From NCBI RefSeq assembly GCF_002575655.3, contig NC_053037.3:249707135-249771134 (forward strand): DNA of 64,000 bases, in the 5' to 3' direction. This stretch comes from Aegilops tauschii subsp. strangulata (Eukaryota > Streptophyta > Magnoliopsida > Poales > Poaceae). Shown in pieces: positions 20,764 through 32,915 of the stretch (positions within the stretch are counted from its first letter, which is position 1; every line of letters starts with the position of its first letter). The notes beneath the pieces are model-generated. The model searched no databases and was not told where the DNA came from. It saw only the letters and a program-made list of their open reading frames with translations. Both the position numbers and the translations under genes were made by a program.

Positions 20764-22002
20764 ATGGCCCCGTCAATCATCTACAACAACGCAGTCCAAG
20801 GGGAGGTCTTCCTCCCTAGACAGATCTTCGTATTCGGCGGCTTCGCACTGCGGGCCAACACGCTTGGCCATCTAGGGCAGATCGACAGCTACGCCCCTGG
20901 CCATCAGGTCAGGTTTGGAAGCTTGAATTACGTTTCCAATATCCGCAGAGACTTGATCTTCAACGGATTCGAGCCCATGGCAGCCGCTCCCTGCCACCAC
21001 GATGAACATGACCAAAATCTGTCATTGGACCGTGCCCAGGAGATAGCGCATGTAACTGCTTTGGCCCTGGATCCAGAGCAGATTGCGTCGTCCGAGGATG
21101 GGAAGCTCAACCCCGCCACGGAAGCCGCAGACTCAGCGGCGTTAGAGCCGCACACAGATCCAACCTCGAGCGGCGCCTGTGTCACCGGAACCTCGGATTC
21201 GTCTCCGGCCATAGGTTTCGAACCGCGTGCATCCGTGCCCATCGAACCTGATCAGGCGCTGAGCGTTGAATTCAGCTCCGCGGACATCTTCCGGCACTCA
21301 CCTTTAGGCGATGTGCTAAACTCATTAAAAGCCCTCTCCTTATCAGGGGACTCTCAGCCGAACTATATCCGGTTTGGATTGAAAGCTGGTGACGGAGAAT
21401 TCCGCTTCCCTCCCACCACCCACTTCATAGCCACTGTCGAAGACTTCACCGACATGCTCGATTACGGCTCCGAAGACATCGACGATATGGACGACGATGC
21501 CAGAGAGGAGCAGGCACAAAAACCTCCGCTTATAGAGCGCTGGACAGCCACCTCCTCGTACGACGTATACATGGTGGATACACCCAAAGAGAACAACGAC
21601 GACAATGAAAAGGATCCAGTCGAGGATAATACTCCTGAGATACAGCCAAAGCGCCGACATCAGCGGCGCCACTCTAAACCACGCCGCGGAAAAAACAGCA
21701 ATACCAGCACAGGAGAAAATAATACTCCGAAATATGCCAAAGACAACGAAGACCCCGTTGAGCCAACCTCCGAACAGGACGAACGGGAAGATGGGCGAGT
21801 TAGCCCTGATGAACAGGCCATGAACGAAGACTTGGGGGACAATAACTACCTACCGCTCTCCGAGGACGAGGTGAGCCTCGGCAACAAGGATTTTATCGTG
21901 CCTGAGGAACCTCTCAAGCAGGAGCGCTTTAAGCACCAGCTAATAGCCACTGCAAGGAGCCTGAAAAAGAAGCAGCAGCAGCTTCATCCTGATCAACGAT
22001 AG
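20764..22002 (+). CDS. gag: G2 gag N-terminal part
   Basis: Open frame with ATG at 20764 (MAPSIIYNNAVQGEVF), 412 codons, ending at TAG 22000-22002. No enzyme domain. The start is globular; the middle is acidic (DYGSEDIDDMDDDA) and followed by a basic segment (KRRHQRRHSKPRRGK), then an acidic region and a lysine/glutamine-rich end (LKKKQQQLHPDQ). Gypsy gags of this type have such a long N-terminal part before the capsid, so the stop is probably a break. Role inferred from position only. Confidence 0.7.
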   Translation: MAPSIIYNNAVQGEVFLPRQIFVFGGFALRANTLGHLGQIDSYAPGHQVRFGSLNYVSNIRRDLIFNGFEPMAAAPCHHDEHDQNLSLDRAQEIAHVTALALDPEQIASSEDGKLNPATEAADSAALEPHTDPTSSGACVTGTSDSSPAIGFEPRASVPIEPDQALSVEFSSADIFRHSPLGDVLNSLKALSLSGDSQPNYIRFGLKAGDGEFRFPPTTHFIATVEDFTDMLDYGSEDIDDMDDDAREEQAQKPPLIERWTATSSYDVYMVDTPKENNDDNEKDPVEDNTPEIQPKRRHQRRHSKPRRGKNSNTSTGENNTPKYAKDNEDPVEPTSEQDEREDGRVSPDEQAMNEDLGDNNYLPLSEDEVSLGNKDFIVPEEPLKQERFKHQLIATARSLKKKQQQLHPDQR

Positions 22003-23277
22003 ATGGACTAATGTCCTAGCAGCTGAAGAATACGGCCTCGAGCGCCCAACCAAAAGTTACCCGAAACGCAAATTGTTACCCCAATTCGATGACGAGGCGC
22101 TGGAGCCCGTCCTACTAGCGCATAATGCCGCTGACCGACCACCACGTGGCCGGGACAAAGCGGCAACTCAAGCCGAACACCAGCCCGTACCTCGCGGTAA
22201 GGGCAGAGAAACAACAGCCTGGGGTCATACATATGACCTGCAGCAGGACCTAGACAACAAAGCAGGTCAGACAAGATCGATCTACAGATCACGGGGATGT
22301 GCCCAGACGCGCAACGACGGCCATCTAGCCGAAAGTGACAAACACAATAACGCCTAGGCCGAGTACCACAGACAAACTCCATCCGAGCTACGTCGCGACG
22401 TGGCCCGACATAGAGGCGCCGCACACCCCCTTTGCTTCACTGATGAAGTAATGGAACACGAATTCCCGGAAGGGTTTAAACCCATGAATATCGAATCATA
22501 CGATGAAACAACAGACCCCACAGTATGGATTGAAGATTTCCTCCTCCATATCCACATGGCCCGCGGTGATGACCTCCATGCCATCAAATACCTCCCACTA
22601 AAACTAAAGGGGCCAGCGCGGCACTGGCTGAACAGCCTCCCTGTGAACTCCATCGGCGGCTGGGAAGACTTGGAAGACGCCTTCCGCAATAACTTCCAAG
22701 GTACATATATTGGGCCTCCAGACGCTGATGACCTAAGTCACATTATCCAGTAGCCCGGGGAGTCTGCCAGGAAGCTCTGGACAAGGTTCTTGATCAAAAT
22801 ATCGACTGTCCGAACGCCGAAGCCCTCACGGCCTTTAAACATATCGTCCGAGATGAGTGGCTCGCCCGCCACCTTGGTCAAGAAAAACCAAGATCCATGG
22901 CTGCCCTTACCACTCTGATGACCCATTTTTGCGCGGGAGAAGACAGTTAGCTCGCTCGTAGAAGCAACAACACCGATGATCCGGGTACTTCCGAAGTTCA
23001 AGATGGCAACGGCAAGCCACGACATAATAAACACAAACGTCGCAATAACAATGAAGGAACGCAAGACACGGTGGTCAACGCCGGATTCAGCGGTTCCAAA
23101 CCCAGTCAACGGAAAAAGCCATTCAAGGCAAACAGAGACGGACCATCCAATTTAGACAAGATACTGGATCGGCCCTGCCAGATTCATGGCACCCCCGTTA
23201 AACCAGCCAATCACACCAACAGGAGTTGTTGGGTTTTTAAACAAGTCGGCAAGCTTAATGCCGAACACAAGGTGAAG
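22003..23277 (+). pseudogene. gag: G2 gag capsid and zinc-binding region (broken)
   Basis: Continuation of gag in several frames. The capsid part is at 22400-22753 (MEHEFPEGFKPMNIESYDE, WIEDFLLHIHMARGDD, ARHWLNSLPVNSIGGWEDL, FRNNF), matching plant retrotransposon gag. A TAG at about 22753 and further frameshifts follow. A basic stretch and a C-x2-H...H-x4-C segment (CQIHGTP...NHTNRSCWVF, 23176-23232) lie near the end. G3 interrupts it at 23277. Confidence 0.8.
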
Positions 23278-24188
23278 TGATGAGGACATCAATACCATTG
23301 TTACACCCACAGCCCCTGCTGCTATACTGGACCAATTACTAGAGCTCGCGCACGCCAATTAAATTACCAGGTACTTCCGTTTCTTGGTAATGATTCTAAT
23401 GTTCATGAGAATATGATGCTGCCTAAATTGGATACATTTGTTTTGCTTACAAATGAAGGGCCTAGCTTTGAGAAGGATGAACATTGGAGCAAGAACAAGA
23501 ATGGAGATGATGGCATGCGCATGGGGGACAAGAACGGAGTTACAAGTGATGATTTCAGGACATTGAAGCCACCATAATGCGTGCATGAAGCCTTGGACGA
23601 AATATACAAGATGCTACTTTATAACTTTCGTCCAGAGGCTATTCTAGGTGCTGCGTCACCTTATTATTGGGCCAGGCCCATGTAATTTCGAAATACTTGA
23701 GTATAGGCTATTTTTAGAGTCCGTATGTGTGGGGAAACAAGAGATAGGGTTGGTTTCGGACCCCTTCCCCAAGGGCCACGAAATCCCCCCCTTCCTCCAT
23801 ATATACAGCCCTTAGGGCGTCGTTGAGACTTTGGGTTTTGTTTAGATTAGAAGTTCGCCATAGCTGCAACTTCGCGTACTTCGTTTGTGTTCAACGACCA
23901 GACAAAGGCGTCACAGAACCCCACCTTGATCAATAAAGCTTTCATCTTATATTCGCAATATCCAGATTGCAATCTCAGTTTCTTGCTTGTTCTTCGTTTG
24001 CTCGCAGGAAACAGACCCTCGTGGTCAGGTTGATCGTGCTCCGGCGTGGTCAATAACCTGTCGGAGTTGGTTTAGCGATTGCTAAGGCGCGACGTCATCG
24101 CACGTTCGTAGTCGGATCGTCAAAGTCGACTTCCACCAAAGCGATATCCATCATCTCATCGAAAGACGAGACACCTTTACCTCTATCA
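23278..24188 (+). repeat. G3 5' LTR
   Basis: 911 bp, TGATGAGGAC...CTCTATCA. TATA box near 23799-23806 (ccatatatac). Its first 300 bp correspond to the pol C-terminus coding part of the 3' LTR, with a short deletion near 23325. About 98% alike by eye to 32612-33529. Confidence 0.92.
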
Positions 24189-24190
24189 AG

Positions 24191-24200
24191 TGGTATCAGA
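24191..24200 (+). other. G3 primer binding site
   Basis: tggtatcaga two bases after the 5' LTR, complementary in type to the initiator methionine tRNA 3' end, as usual for many plant retrotransposons. Confidence 0.8.
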
Positions 24201-25429
24201 TTTCCAGGTTGCTCGGTGAGATTTTACAGTTTTTCGTAGTTTAGATCGAGTCTGTTCTTCATACCTACAGTCCACGAAAAAGCCACAAAAAAAATTAGGG
24301 TTAGTTCATCATATCCGAACCAATCAGAGCCTTTGCATAATCTTTTTAGGGTTTTTGCTTTGTTGAATTTGCGGTTGCATTGTCGTGTCAAGTTGCTGGT
24401 CTTAGAGTCTAGTCTTTTAGAGTTTCGAGTTCTGGTCATAAGTTGTCACGCCGCCGCCGCACCATCATCATCGCCTTGCCATCTACCACCATTGCTTATC
24501 CGCCACCGCTCTCAATCCGTATCCATATACCACCACCAATCCGTATCCATATACCACCACCGATCCGTATCCATATACCACCACCGCTACCATATACCAC
24601 CACCGCTGCCATATCCTACCACCATATATCCACCACCAATCCGAGTTCTTTTCATATTCGGTTTGTTTTAGAGATCCATCTATTTTCTGTTTCGTGTTTT
24701 CCTTGCCTGAGTAGGTCTCGGAAAAAAAAGAGTCTAGAGACCCCCGGGCAGTTATTAGGCCAAAATTTCGGCGACCAAAAATATTTTTCCCTATCCTATT
24801 TTTAGGTCCCGGGGAGTGTTTTGAGACACTCGCCATCATAGTGATTTTTTGTCGCACTTTTTCGTCGTCGCTGCCCTGATTTCTGAAAAAATAGTCAAAA
24901 AAAATTTGTGCCTATCCTGTCAGTTTGACCTGGGAAGAGTTTTGAGACACTCGTCATTATAGTGTTTTTCCGCAAAAAAAAGAGCGCAAAAAAAAAGAGC
25001 GTGAAAAAAAAGAGCAAAAAAAAATTCCAGAGTGTGCTTTTCCCTTGTTTACGTGCAGCGCCGTGATTTTGTTGTTGTTCTAGGCTCGCGTCTCTAGCAC
25101 GGTCTAGCCTAGGACCAGCACAGTACCGTCGTTGAGCGTTTATTCAACTTTGCATCTCTGAATTGATTATTGCTGACCATTTTTGCTACCATATTATATG
25201 CCTTCCCAGCTCCACATACATCTACATCGTGCGTTTGACTCTCCCTGGTAATCGCTCTATCCAAGCTTTGAGAGTTTTGACTACAACGGTTGCCGATCAC
25301 CACCTGCTACTGGGTAAGAACTGGTAAGAATTTGAGATTCGCTTGAAGGATTTGTGACACACCACCATCACCACCACTTCCTAGTAGTCTGTAGGATCAT
25401 ATTCTTTTGTGTTTCTATTGCTGCTAACC
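24201..25429 (+). other. G3 leader with 24-bp minisatellite and A-rich tracts
   Basis: Untranslated leader before gag. A 24-bp unit (atccgtatccatataccaccacc type) is repeated three times at about 24518-24590; the homologous N1 leader has only one. Several short A tracts lie at 24970-25025. No protein-coding signal. Confidence 0.7.
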
Positions 25430-26862
25430 ATGGCAGGATCACAAGCCGATGAGACTGATTGGGAGAACATGACGAACAAGGAGTTGCATGATAAATTTTA
25501 GCAAATGATGAGTGGCCAGGTGGGAGATGTGCTAAACAGATTTGAAGAGGCTATGGAGAAGATAGATGCCGTGGAGAAGTTGTTCGAGACAAAGCTGGAT
25601 AACAAGTTTACTGAATTACTCAAGCGTCTTCCCCAACCACCACCGGCTGCATATGTCGCACCTCTACAACAACAACAACCACATCTCCAACGCCGCCTTC
25701 CAAATCAAGTGGGACGCGCACAGCGCGTTCCAATTGAGACTGGTCAAAATTCGGGTGCCACTGCACCTACTGTTGATGCTTCTTTGGCTCCTGCTACTGC
25801 GGCGGCTGAGGAGGATGACGATTATGTGGGCGATTATGAGGATGAGGTTGATCAAAATCAGAACTACGTGCAACCACCAGCACCACCACCAGCAGGTCGA
25901 CCTCAGGTATATATTCGCAACGGTAGGCCGGCACCACCACCTCAGGTACGAGATCATGACCATCTCCCTAAACTGAAATTGAATATTCCACCATCTGAGG
26001 GTCTGATATATATCTTACTTGGGAGTTAGAAACTGAACAACGATTTACATTTTTACAATATCCTGAGGAGAGACGTGTTCCTGCTGCTGTTTGTGCTTTC
26101 ACTAGCTTTGCATGTGTTTGGTGGTCTGAACATTGTAGATTATATCCTGTTCCAGCTACTTGGGCTGCTTTGAAAAACTGCTATGCGTACTCGTTGGGTT
26201 CCACCATATTATCAACGTGAATTACTTCAAAAATTGCAGCGCTTAAGACAAGGGAAAAATTCTGTAGAAGAATATTATCAGGAATTACAAACTGGCATGA
26301 TTAGATGTGGTATTGTTGAGGAGAATGAAGCTATGCTTGCACGTTTTATGGGTGGATTAAATAAAGAGATTCAGACCATTCTAGAGTATAAGGATTATAA
26401 TAATATCACTCGTTTATTCCATCTTGCTTGTAAAGCTGAACGTGAAGTGCAGGATCGACAGGAATTGGCGCGAACTAACTTTTCTACAGGTCGACCTTCA
26501 TCATGGACACCACGTGCATCCTCTACTTCCACTTCACCATCACCTCCATCAGGTGCCACCTCCAGCCGTGATACAAGAAAGCAGGCACAACCACCACTCT
26601 CTGCCAAGAGCACACCTGCCGGGCCTGCGCAGAGCTCTTCTTCTTCCATGGCGTCAACAGGGCACACAAGTGATATTATTTGTCGTCATTGTAAGGGACG
26701 AGGACATTATGCGAGAGAATGCAAATCTCAGCGTGTGATGATTGCTACTGAGGATGGTGGGTATGAGTCCGCTAGTGACTATGATGAGGAGACTTTGGCT
26801 CTTATTACACGTGAAGAACATGGTGGAGATGATTCTGAAAATGAGACGCAATACATGGCTCC
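25430..26862 (+). pseudogene. gag: G3 gag (stop and two frameshifts)
   Basis: Start ATG 25430 (MAGSQADETDWEN). A TAG at 25499-25501 interrupts it; the frame resumes through an acidic, proline-rich region (PQPPPAAYV, DDDYVGDYEDEVD). Frameshifts occur near 26005 and near 26175, where one A is extra. The third frame (from 26183) holds the capsid end (YYQRELLQKLQRLRQG, ARFMGGLNKEI, RLFHLACKAEREVQ) and a CCHC zinc knuckle, CRHCKGRGHYAREC (near 26681-26722). It is then cut by N1 at 26862 and continues at 29230 into protease. Confidence 0.88.
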
Positions 26863-27781
26863 TGATGAGGACATCACTACAATTATTACACCCACAGGCC
26901 CTGCTGCTATACATACTGGACCAATTACTAGAGCTCGCGCACGCCAATTAAATTACCAGGTACTTTCGTTTCTTGCTAATGATTCTAATGTTCATGAGAA
27001 TATGATGCTGCCTAAATTGGATACATTTGTTTTGCTTACAAATGAAGGGCCTAGCTTTGAGAAGGATGAACATTGGAGCAAGAACAAGCATGGAGATGAT
27101 GGCATGCGCATGGGGAACAAGAACGGAGTTACAAGTGATGATTTCAGGACGTTGAAGCCACCATAATGCGTGCATGAAGCCTTGGACGAAATATACAAGA
27201 TGCTACTTCATAACTTTCGTCCAGAGGCTATTCTAGGTGCTGCGTCACCTTATTATTGGGCCAGGCCCATGTAATTTCGAAATACATAAGTATAGGCTGT
27301 TTTTAGAGTCCGTATGTGTGGGGAAACAAGAGATAGGGTTGGTTTCGGACCCCTTCCTCAAGGGCCACGAAATTCCCCCCTTCTTCCTCCATATATACAG
27401 CCCTTAGGGCGTCGTTTAGACTTTGGGGTTTTGTTTAGATTAAAAGTTCGCCATAGCTGCAACTTCGCGTACTTCGTTTGTGTTCAGCGACCAGACAAAG
27501 GCGTCACAGAACCCCACCTTGATCAATAAAGCTTTCATCTTATATTCGCAATATCCAGATTGCAATCTCAGTTTCTTGCCTGTTCTTCGTTTGCTCGCAG
27601 GAAACAGACCCTCGTGGTCAGGTTGATCGTGCTCCGGCGTGGTCGATAACCTCTCGGAGTTGGTTTAGCGATTGCTAAGGCGCGACGTCCTCGCACGTTC
27701 GTAGTCGGATCGTCAAAGTCGACTTCCATCAAAGCGATATTCATCATCTCATCGAAAGACGGGACACCTTTGCCTCTATCA
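26863..27781 (+). repeat. N1 left LTR (G3 family)
   Basis: 919 bp, TGATGAGGAC...CTCTATCA, close to the G3 LTRs over its whole length, with the same TATA box (near 27391-27400) and the same coding segment for [14 protein letters not shown]. Confidence 0.88.
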
Positions 27782-28255
27782 AGTGGTATCAGATTTCCAG
27801 GTTGCTCGGTGAGATTTTACAGTTTTTCGTAGTTTAGATCGAGTCTGTTCTTCATACCTACAGTCCACGAAAAAGCCACAAAAAAAATTAGGGTTAGTTC
27901 ATCATATCCGAACCAATCTGAGCCTTTGCATAATCTTTTTAGGGTTTTTGCTTTGTTGAATTTGCGGTTGCATCGTCGTGTCAAGTTGCTGGTCTTAGAG
28001 TCTAGTCTTTTAGAGTTTCGAGTTCTGGTCATAAGTTGTCACGCCGCCGCCGCACCATCATCATCGCCTTGCCATCTACCACCATTGCTTATCCGCCACC
28101 GCTTTGAATCCGTATCCATATACCACCACCGCTGCCATATACTACCGCCATATATCCACCACCAATCCGAGTTCTTTTCATAGTCGGTTTGTTTTAGAGG
28201 TCCATATATTTTCCGTTTCGTGTTTCCTTGCCTGAGTAGGTCTCGGAAAAAAAAA

Positions 28256-29229
28256 ATATGACTACCTTTGATACGACCAAAAATATTGCATATATGCATA
28301 TTTGTCAGGTGATTTCTAGTGCAAACTATTCAATAATCTATTTATGTTATACAGAACAAAAATACTTCACACACTTTTGTGTTTTGTCTAATTGCAGGTG
28401 TATGAGACATTTGTGCAATCCACATATGAAGATTAGGGAGAAAGAGATGTTTACTTGCTGTTCAAAAAGTTCTCTCACGTCACTTTTGGCCCAAGAGAAG
28501 ATAGAGTCCAAGTCTCTCACGTTCTGGATTCAGATTCGGACTGCACAGACATACCTGACTCAAAACGCCAACAACTTTTTCATACGGACTCCGAATTGGG
28601 TGATTCTTTTTTTGTTGGAAACTAGATTTCGTGCTCTTTCCAACCCAGTTGGATTCACCTTTAAATTCGTCCGGAGCATTGAGTTATGGTCGAAACAATC
28701 TGACGTTGCACCAGAATCCGAGTCAAACTACAAGTCCAAAGGTGTTGCATCACCTCCACTTGGGCCCATGAGCCTTGTACGACCTAGGGTTGGTTTTAGG
28801 CTGCCTTGGGACGTCCTCCCACCTCCTTGGCCGCCACCCCTTGCTCCTATATAAGTAGATCCATCTATTAGCTTTTTTCTTGGAATTTGTTTAGTTAAAA
28901 GTTAGCCATTGCAACTTCGTGTACTTCGTTTGTGTCCAACGACCAGACCAAGACCGCTTACGGATTCCCACCACTATCAATACTTCATATATATTCGCAA
29001 TATTCAGATTCCATTATCATATTCTTGCTCGTTCTTCGATTGCTTGCAGGAATAGACCTTCGTGGTCAGGCTGATCGTGCTTCCGGCATCGTCAGTAACC
29101 TCAGGAGATTGGTTTAGCGATTGATAAGGCGCAACGTCGTGCACGTTTGTAGTCGGATCGTCAAAGTCGTCTCTACCAAATCGATAGTTATCATCTCATC
29201 GAAAGATCGGGACACCCTCGCCTCTATCA
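28256..29229 (+). repeat. N1 right LTR region (diverged family)
   Basis: About 970 bp from the end of the G3-like leader to CTCTATCA. A TATA box (ctcctatataag) lies near 28843-28855. The last third matches the G3 LTR family, the first two thirds do not. The exact left border is uncertain. Confidence 0.6.
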
Positions 29230-29234
29230 GCTCC

Positions 29235-29796
29235 TGAAGACGCTGACAGGTATGAATGTTTAGTTCCTCAACGTGTTTTGAGTGTGCAGGTCACACACGC
29301 AGAGCAAAATCAGAGGCATAATTTGTTCCATACAAAGGGAGTTGTGAAGGAACGTTCTGTTCGCGTCATCATAGATGGAGGGAGCTATAACAACTTGGCT
29401 AGCATGGAGATGGTGGAGAAACTATCTCTCACCACAAGACCACATCCACATCCTTACTACATCCAATGGTTCAACAACAGCGGCAAGGTTAAGGTAACAC
29501 GTACTGTTCGTGTGCATTTTAGTATCTCTACATATGCTGATTATGTTGATTGTGATGTGGTACCCATGCAAGCATGTTCCTTATTACTTGGTAGACCATG
29601 GCAATTTGATACAAATTCTGTACACCATGGTAGAAACAATCAGTATACTCTTGTTCATAAGGATAAAAATATTACTTTGCTTCCTATGACTCCTGATTCC
29701 ATTTTGAAAGATGACATTAATAGAGTAATAAAGCAAAACAGGAGAAAAATAAGAGTGAAAATCAGATTGTGGCAAAAGAATTTGAGCAACAAATGA
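29235..29796 (+). pseudogene. pro: G3 gag end and protease (frameshifted from pol)
   Basis: Resumes the G3 gag-pol frame after the N1 target duplication. The aspartic protease carries VIIDGGSYNNLAS (near 29370), DGGS in place of DSG, and the flap-end motif SLLLGRPWQFD (near 29578). The frame ends at 29796, overlapping the next frame by 28 bases; a small indel between about 29740 and 29770 is the likely cause, since related copies normally have one continuous frame. Confidence 0.85.
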
Positions 29797-32700
29797 AACC
29801 TAATAATAAACCATCTAGTGTTGTTTCTGAAATTAAATTGAAAAGTGCATGTTTACTTGCCACAAAATCTGATATTGATGAGCTAGATTTCAACAAATTT
29901 GTTTGCTATGCTTTTGTGTGCAAAGAGGCATACTTTTCATTCGAGGACGTGCCTTCCTCTTTGCCCCCTGCTGTCACTAACATTTTGCAGGAGTTCGCTG
30001 ACGTCTTCCCACAAGACGTGCCACCGGGATTACCACCTATTCGAGGGATTGAGCATCAAATTGATTTAATTCCCGGTGCATCGCTACCCAACCGTGCACC
30101 ATACCGTACCAATCCAGAGGAGACGAAGGAGATTATGCGTCAAGTACAGGAGCTGCTCGACAAAGGTTATATACGCGAATCTCTTAGTCCTTGTGTTGTT
30201 CCTATTATACTAGTGCCTAAAAAGGATGGTACGTCGCGTATGTGTGTTGATTGTAGAGGCATTAATAATATTACTATTCGTTATCGTCATCCTATTCCTA
30301 GGCTAGATGATATGCTTGATGAATTGAGTGGCTCTACAATATTCTCCAAAGTTGATTTGCGTAGTGGATACCATCAAATTCATATGAAATTGGGAGATGA
30401 ATGGAGAACTGCATTTAAAACTAAGTTTGGTTTATATGAGTGGTTAGTCTTGCCTTTTGGGTTAACTAATGCACCTTGTACTTTCATGAGACTAATGAAC
30501 GAAGTTTTATGTGCTTTCATTGGACGATTTGTGGTAGTCTATTTTGATGATATACTGATTTATAGCAAATCTTTGGAAGAACATTTGGAACATTTACGTG
30601 CTGTTTTTATTGCTCTACGTGATGCACGTTTGTTTGGTAACCTTGGGAAGTGCACCTTTTGCACCGACCGAGTATCTTTTCTTGGCTATGCTGTTACTCC
30701 ACAGGGAATTGAAGTTGATAAAGCCAAGAGTGAAGCTATTGAGAGTTGGCCGCAGCCCAAAACGGTCACACAAGTGCGGAGTTTTCTTGGACTCGCTGGT
30801 TTCTATAGGCGTTTTGTGAGAGATTTTAGCACCATTGCTGCACCTCTCAACGAGCTTACAAAGAAGGATGTGCCTTTTGTTTGGGGTACCGCACAGGAAG
30901 AAGCCTTCACGGTATTGAAAGATAAGTTGACACATGCTCCTTTACTCCAACTTCCTGATTTTAATAAGACTTTTGAGCTTGAATGTGATGCTAGTGGAAT
31001 TGGATTAGGAGGTGTGTTATTACAAGATGGTAAACCTGTTGCATATTTTTCTGAAAAATTGAGTGGGCCTAGTCTGAATTATTCTACTTATGATAAAGAA
31101 CTATATGCTCTTGTTCGGACTTTAGAAACATGGCAACGTTATTTATGGCCCAAAGAATTTGTTATATATTTTCATCATGAATCTTTGAAACATATTAAAA
31201 GTCAAGCTAAACTGAATCGTAGACATGCTAAATGGGTTGAATTCATTGAAACTTTCCCTTATGTCATTAAACATAAGAAGGGTAAAGAAAATGTTATTGC
31301 TGATGCATTGTCTCATCGCTATACTATGCTTTCACAACTTGACTTCAAAATATTTGGTTTGGAGACCATCAAAGATCAATATGTGCATGATGCTGATTTT
31401 AAAGATGTTTTGCAGAATTGTAAAGAAGGAAGAACCTGGAACAAGTTTGTCGTTAATGATGGATTTGTGTTCCGGGCTAACAAGCTATGCATTCCAGCTA
31501 GCTCTCTTCGTCTTTTGTTGTTGCAGGAGGCGCATGGAGGAGGATTAATGGGACACTTTGGCGTGAAGAAGACGGAGGACGTACTTGCTACACATTTCTT
31601 TTGGCCAAAGATGAGACGGGATGTTGAGCGTTTTGTTGCTCGCTGCACTACATGTCAAAAAGCTAAGTCACGACTCAATCCTCATGGTTTATATATGCCT
31701 TTGCCTGTACCTAGTGTTCCTTGGGAGGATATATCTATGGACTTTGTTTTAGGTTTACCACGAACAAAGAAGGGGAGGGATAGCATATTTGTTGTCGTGG
31801 ATAGATTCTCAAAAATGGCACACTTTATACCATGTCATAAAAGCGATGATGCTCTTAATGTTGCTGATTTGTTCTTCCGTGAAATTATTCGTTTGCATGG
31901 TGTGCCAAATACTATTGTTACAGATCGTGATACTAAATTTCTTAGCCACTTTTGGAGATGTTTATGGGCTAAGTTGGGGACTAAACTGCTTGTTAGTACT
32001 ACTTGTCACCCCCAAACTGATGGACAAACTGAAGTAGTCAATAGAACATTGTCTACTATGCTTAGGGCTGTTTTGAAGAATAATAAGAAAATGTGGGAAG
32101 AATGCTTGCCTCATATTGAGTTTGCTTATAATCGTTCATTGCATTCTACTACTAAGATGTGCCCTTTTGAAATTGTGTATGGTTTCCTACCTCGTGCACC
32201 TATTGATTTGTTGCCTCTTCCATCTTCGGAGAAGGTTAATTTTGATGCTAAACAACGTGTTGAATTGATCTTAAAAATGCATGAGTTAACTAAGGAAAAC
32301 ATTGAGCGTATGAATGCTAAATATAAACTTGCTGGAGATAAGGGTAGAAAACATGTTGTGTTTGCACCTGAAGATCTTGTTTGGTTACATTTGCGTAAGG
32401 ATAGATTTCCTGATTTGCGCAAATCAAAGCTAATGCCACGTGCTGATGGTCCTTTTAAGGTGTTAGAGAAAATAAATGATAATGCATATAAACTTGAGCT
32501 GCCTGCAGATTTTGGGGTTAGTCCCACTTTTAACATTGCAGATTTGAAGCCTTATTTGGGTGAGGGAGATGAGCTTCCGTCGAGGACGACTTCATTTCAA
32601 GAAGGGGAGGATGATGAGGACATCAATACCATTGTTACACCCACAGCCCCTGCTGCTATACATACTGGACCAATTACTAGAGCTCGCGCACGCCAATTAA

Positions 32701-32915
32701 ATTACCAGGTACTTTCGTTTCTTGGTAATGATTCTAATGTTCATGAGAATATGATGCTGCCTAAATTGGATACATTTGTTTTGCTTACAAATGAAGGGCC
32801 TAGCTTTGAGAAGGATGAACATTGGAGCAAGAACAAGAATGGAGATGATGGCATGCGCATGGGGGACAAGAACGGAGTTACAAGTGATGATTTCAGGACA
32901 TTGAAGCCACCATAA
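29769..32915 (+). CDS. pol: G3 pol: RT, RNase H, integrase, with C-terminus in the 3' LTR
   Basis: Long frame of 1048 codons. RT at about 30140-30830: [38 protein letters not shown], and the YFDD active site ([10 protein letters not shown], near 30541). RNase H follows ([31 protein letters not shown]), but the third catalytic aspartate is a histidine ([12 protein letters not shown], codon 31173). Integrase has an HHCC-type zinc region ([10 protein letters not shown]...CTTCQKAK) and D, D, E in [15 protein letters not shown] and [10 protein letters not shown]. After KPYLGEG the frame continues 300 bases into the LTR ([14 protein letters not shown]...), ending at 32915. Upstream gag and protease frames are broken. 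Confidence 0.9.
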   Translation: MAKEFEQQMKPNNKPSSVVSEIKLKSACLLATKSDIDELDFNKFVCYAFVCKEAYFSFEDVPSSLPPAVTNILQEFADVFPQDVPPGLPPIRGIEHQIDLIPGASLPNRAPYRTNPEETKEIMRQVQELLDKGYIRESLSPCVVPIILVPKKDGTSRMCVDCRGINNITIRYRHPIPRLDDMLDELSGSTIFSKVDLRSGYHQIHMKLGDEWRTAFKTKFGLYEWLVLPFGLTNAPCTFMRLMNEVLCAFIGRFVVVYFDDILIYSKSLEEHLEHLRAVFIALRDARLFGNLGKCTFCTDRVSFLGYAVTPQGIEVDKAKSEAIESWPQPKTVTQVRSFLGLAGFYRRFVRDFSTIAAPLNELTKKDVPFVWGTAQEEAFTVLKDKLTHAPLLQLPDFNKTFELECDASGIGLGGVLLQDGKPVAYFSEKLSGPSLNYSTYDKELYALVRTLETWQRYLWPKEFVIYFHHESLKHIKSQAKLNRRHAKWVEFIETFPYVIKHKKGKENVIADALSHRYTMLSQLDFKIFGLETIKDQYVHDADFKDVLQNCKEGRTWNKFVVNDGFVFRANKLCIPASSLRLLLLQEAHGGGLMGHFGVKKTEDVLATHFFWPKMRRDVERFVARCTTCQKAKSRLNPHGLYMPLPVPSVPWEDISMDFVLGLPRTKKGRDSIFVVVDRFSKMAHFIPCHKSDDALNVADLFFREIIRLHGVPNTIVTDRDTKFLSHFWRCLWAKLGTKLLVSTTCHPQTDGQTEVVNRTLSTMLRAVLKNNKKMWEECLPHIEFAYNRSLHSTTKMCPFEIVYGFLPRAPIDLLPLPSSEKVNFDAKQRVELILKMHELTKENIERMNAKYKLAGDKGRKHVVFAPEDLVWLHLRKDRFPDLRKSKLMPRADGPFKVLEKINDNAYKLELPADFGVSPTFNIADLKPYLGEGDELPSRTTSFQEGEDDEDINTIVTPTAPAAIHTGPITRARARQLNYQVLSFLGNDSNVHENMMLPKLDTFVLLTNEGPSFEKDEHWSKNKNGDDGMRMGDKNGVTSDDFRTLKPP
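32600..32611 (+). other. G3 polypurine tract
   Basis: agaaggggagga just before the 3' LTR; it lies within the pol reading frame. Confidence 0.7.

Larger units (their letters stand above)
26863..29229 (+). mobile_element. N1: small gypsy-type mosaic element with unlike LTRs, inserted in G3
   Basis: Target duplication gctcc at 26858-26862 and 29230-29234. The left end is a full G3-type LTR (26863-27781), then a G3-type primer site (27784-27793) and leader to about 28255. At 28256 the sequence changes to an LTR of another, related family ending at 29229. Only the last ~330 bp of the right end resemble the left LTR, at roughly 80% by eye. No gag or pol. An open frame at its left end simply reads from G3 gag into the LTR. 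Confidence 0.8.

Noticed and set aside
28258..28854. 198-codon plus-strand open frame in N1
   Set aside because: Falls in the right LTR of N1; no domain and low-complexity hydrophobic start. Treated as chance.
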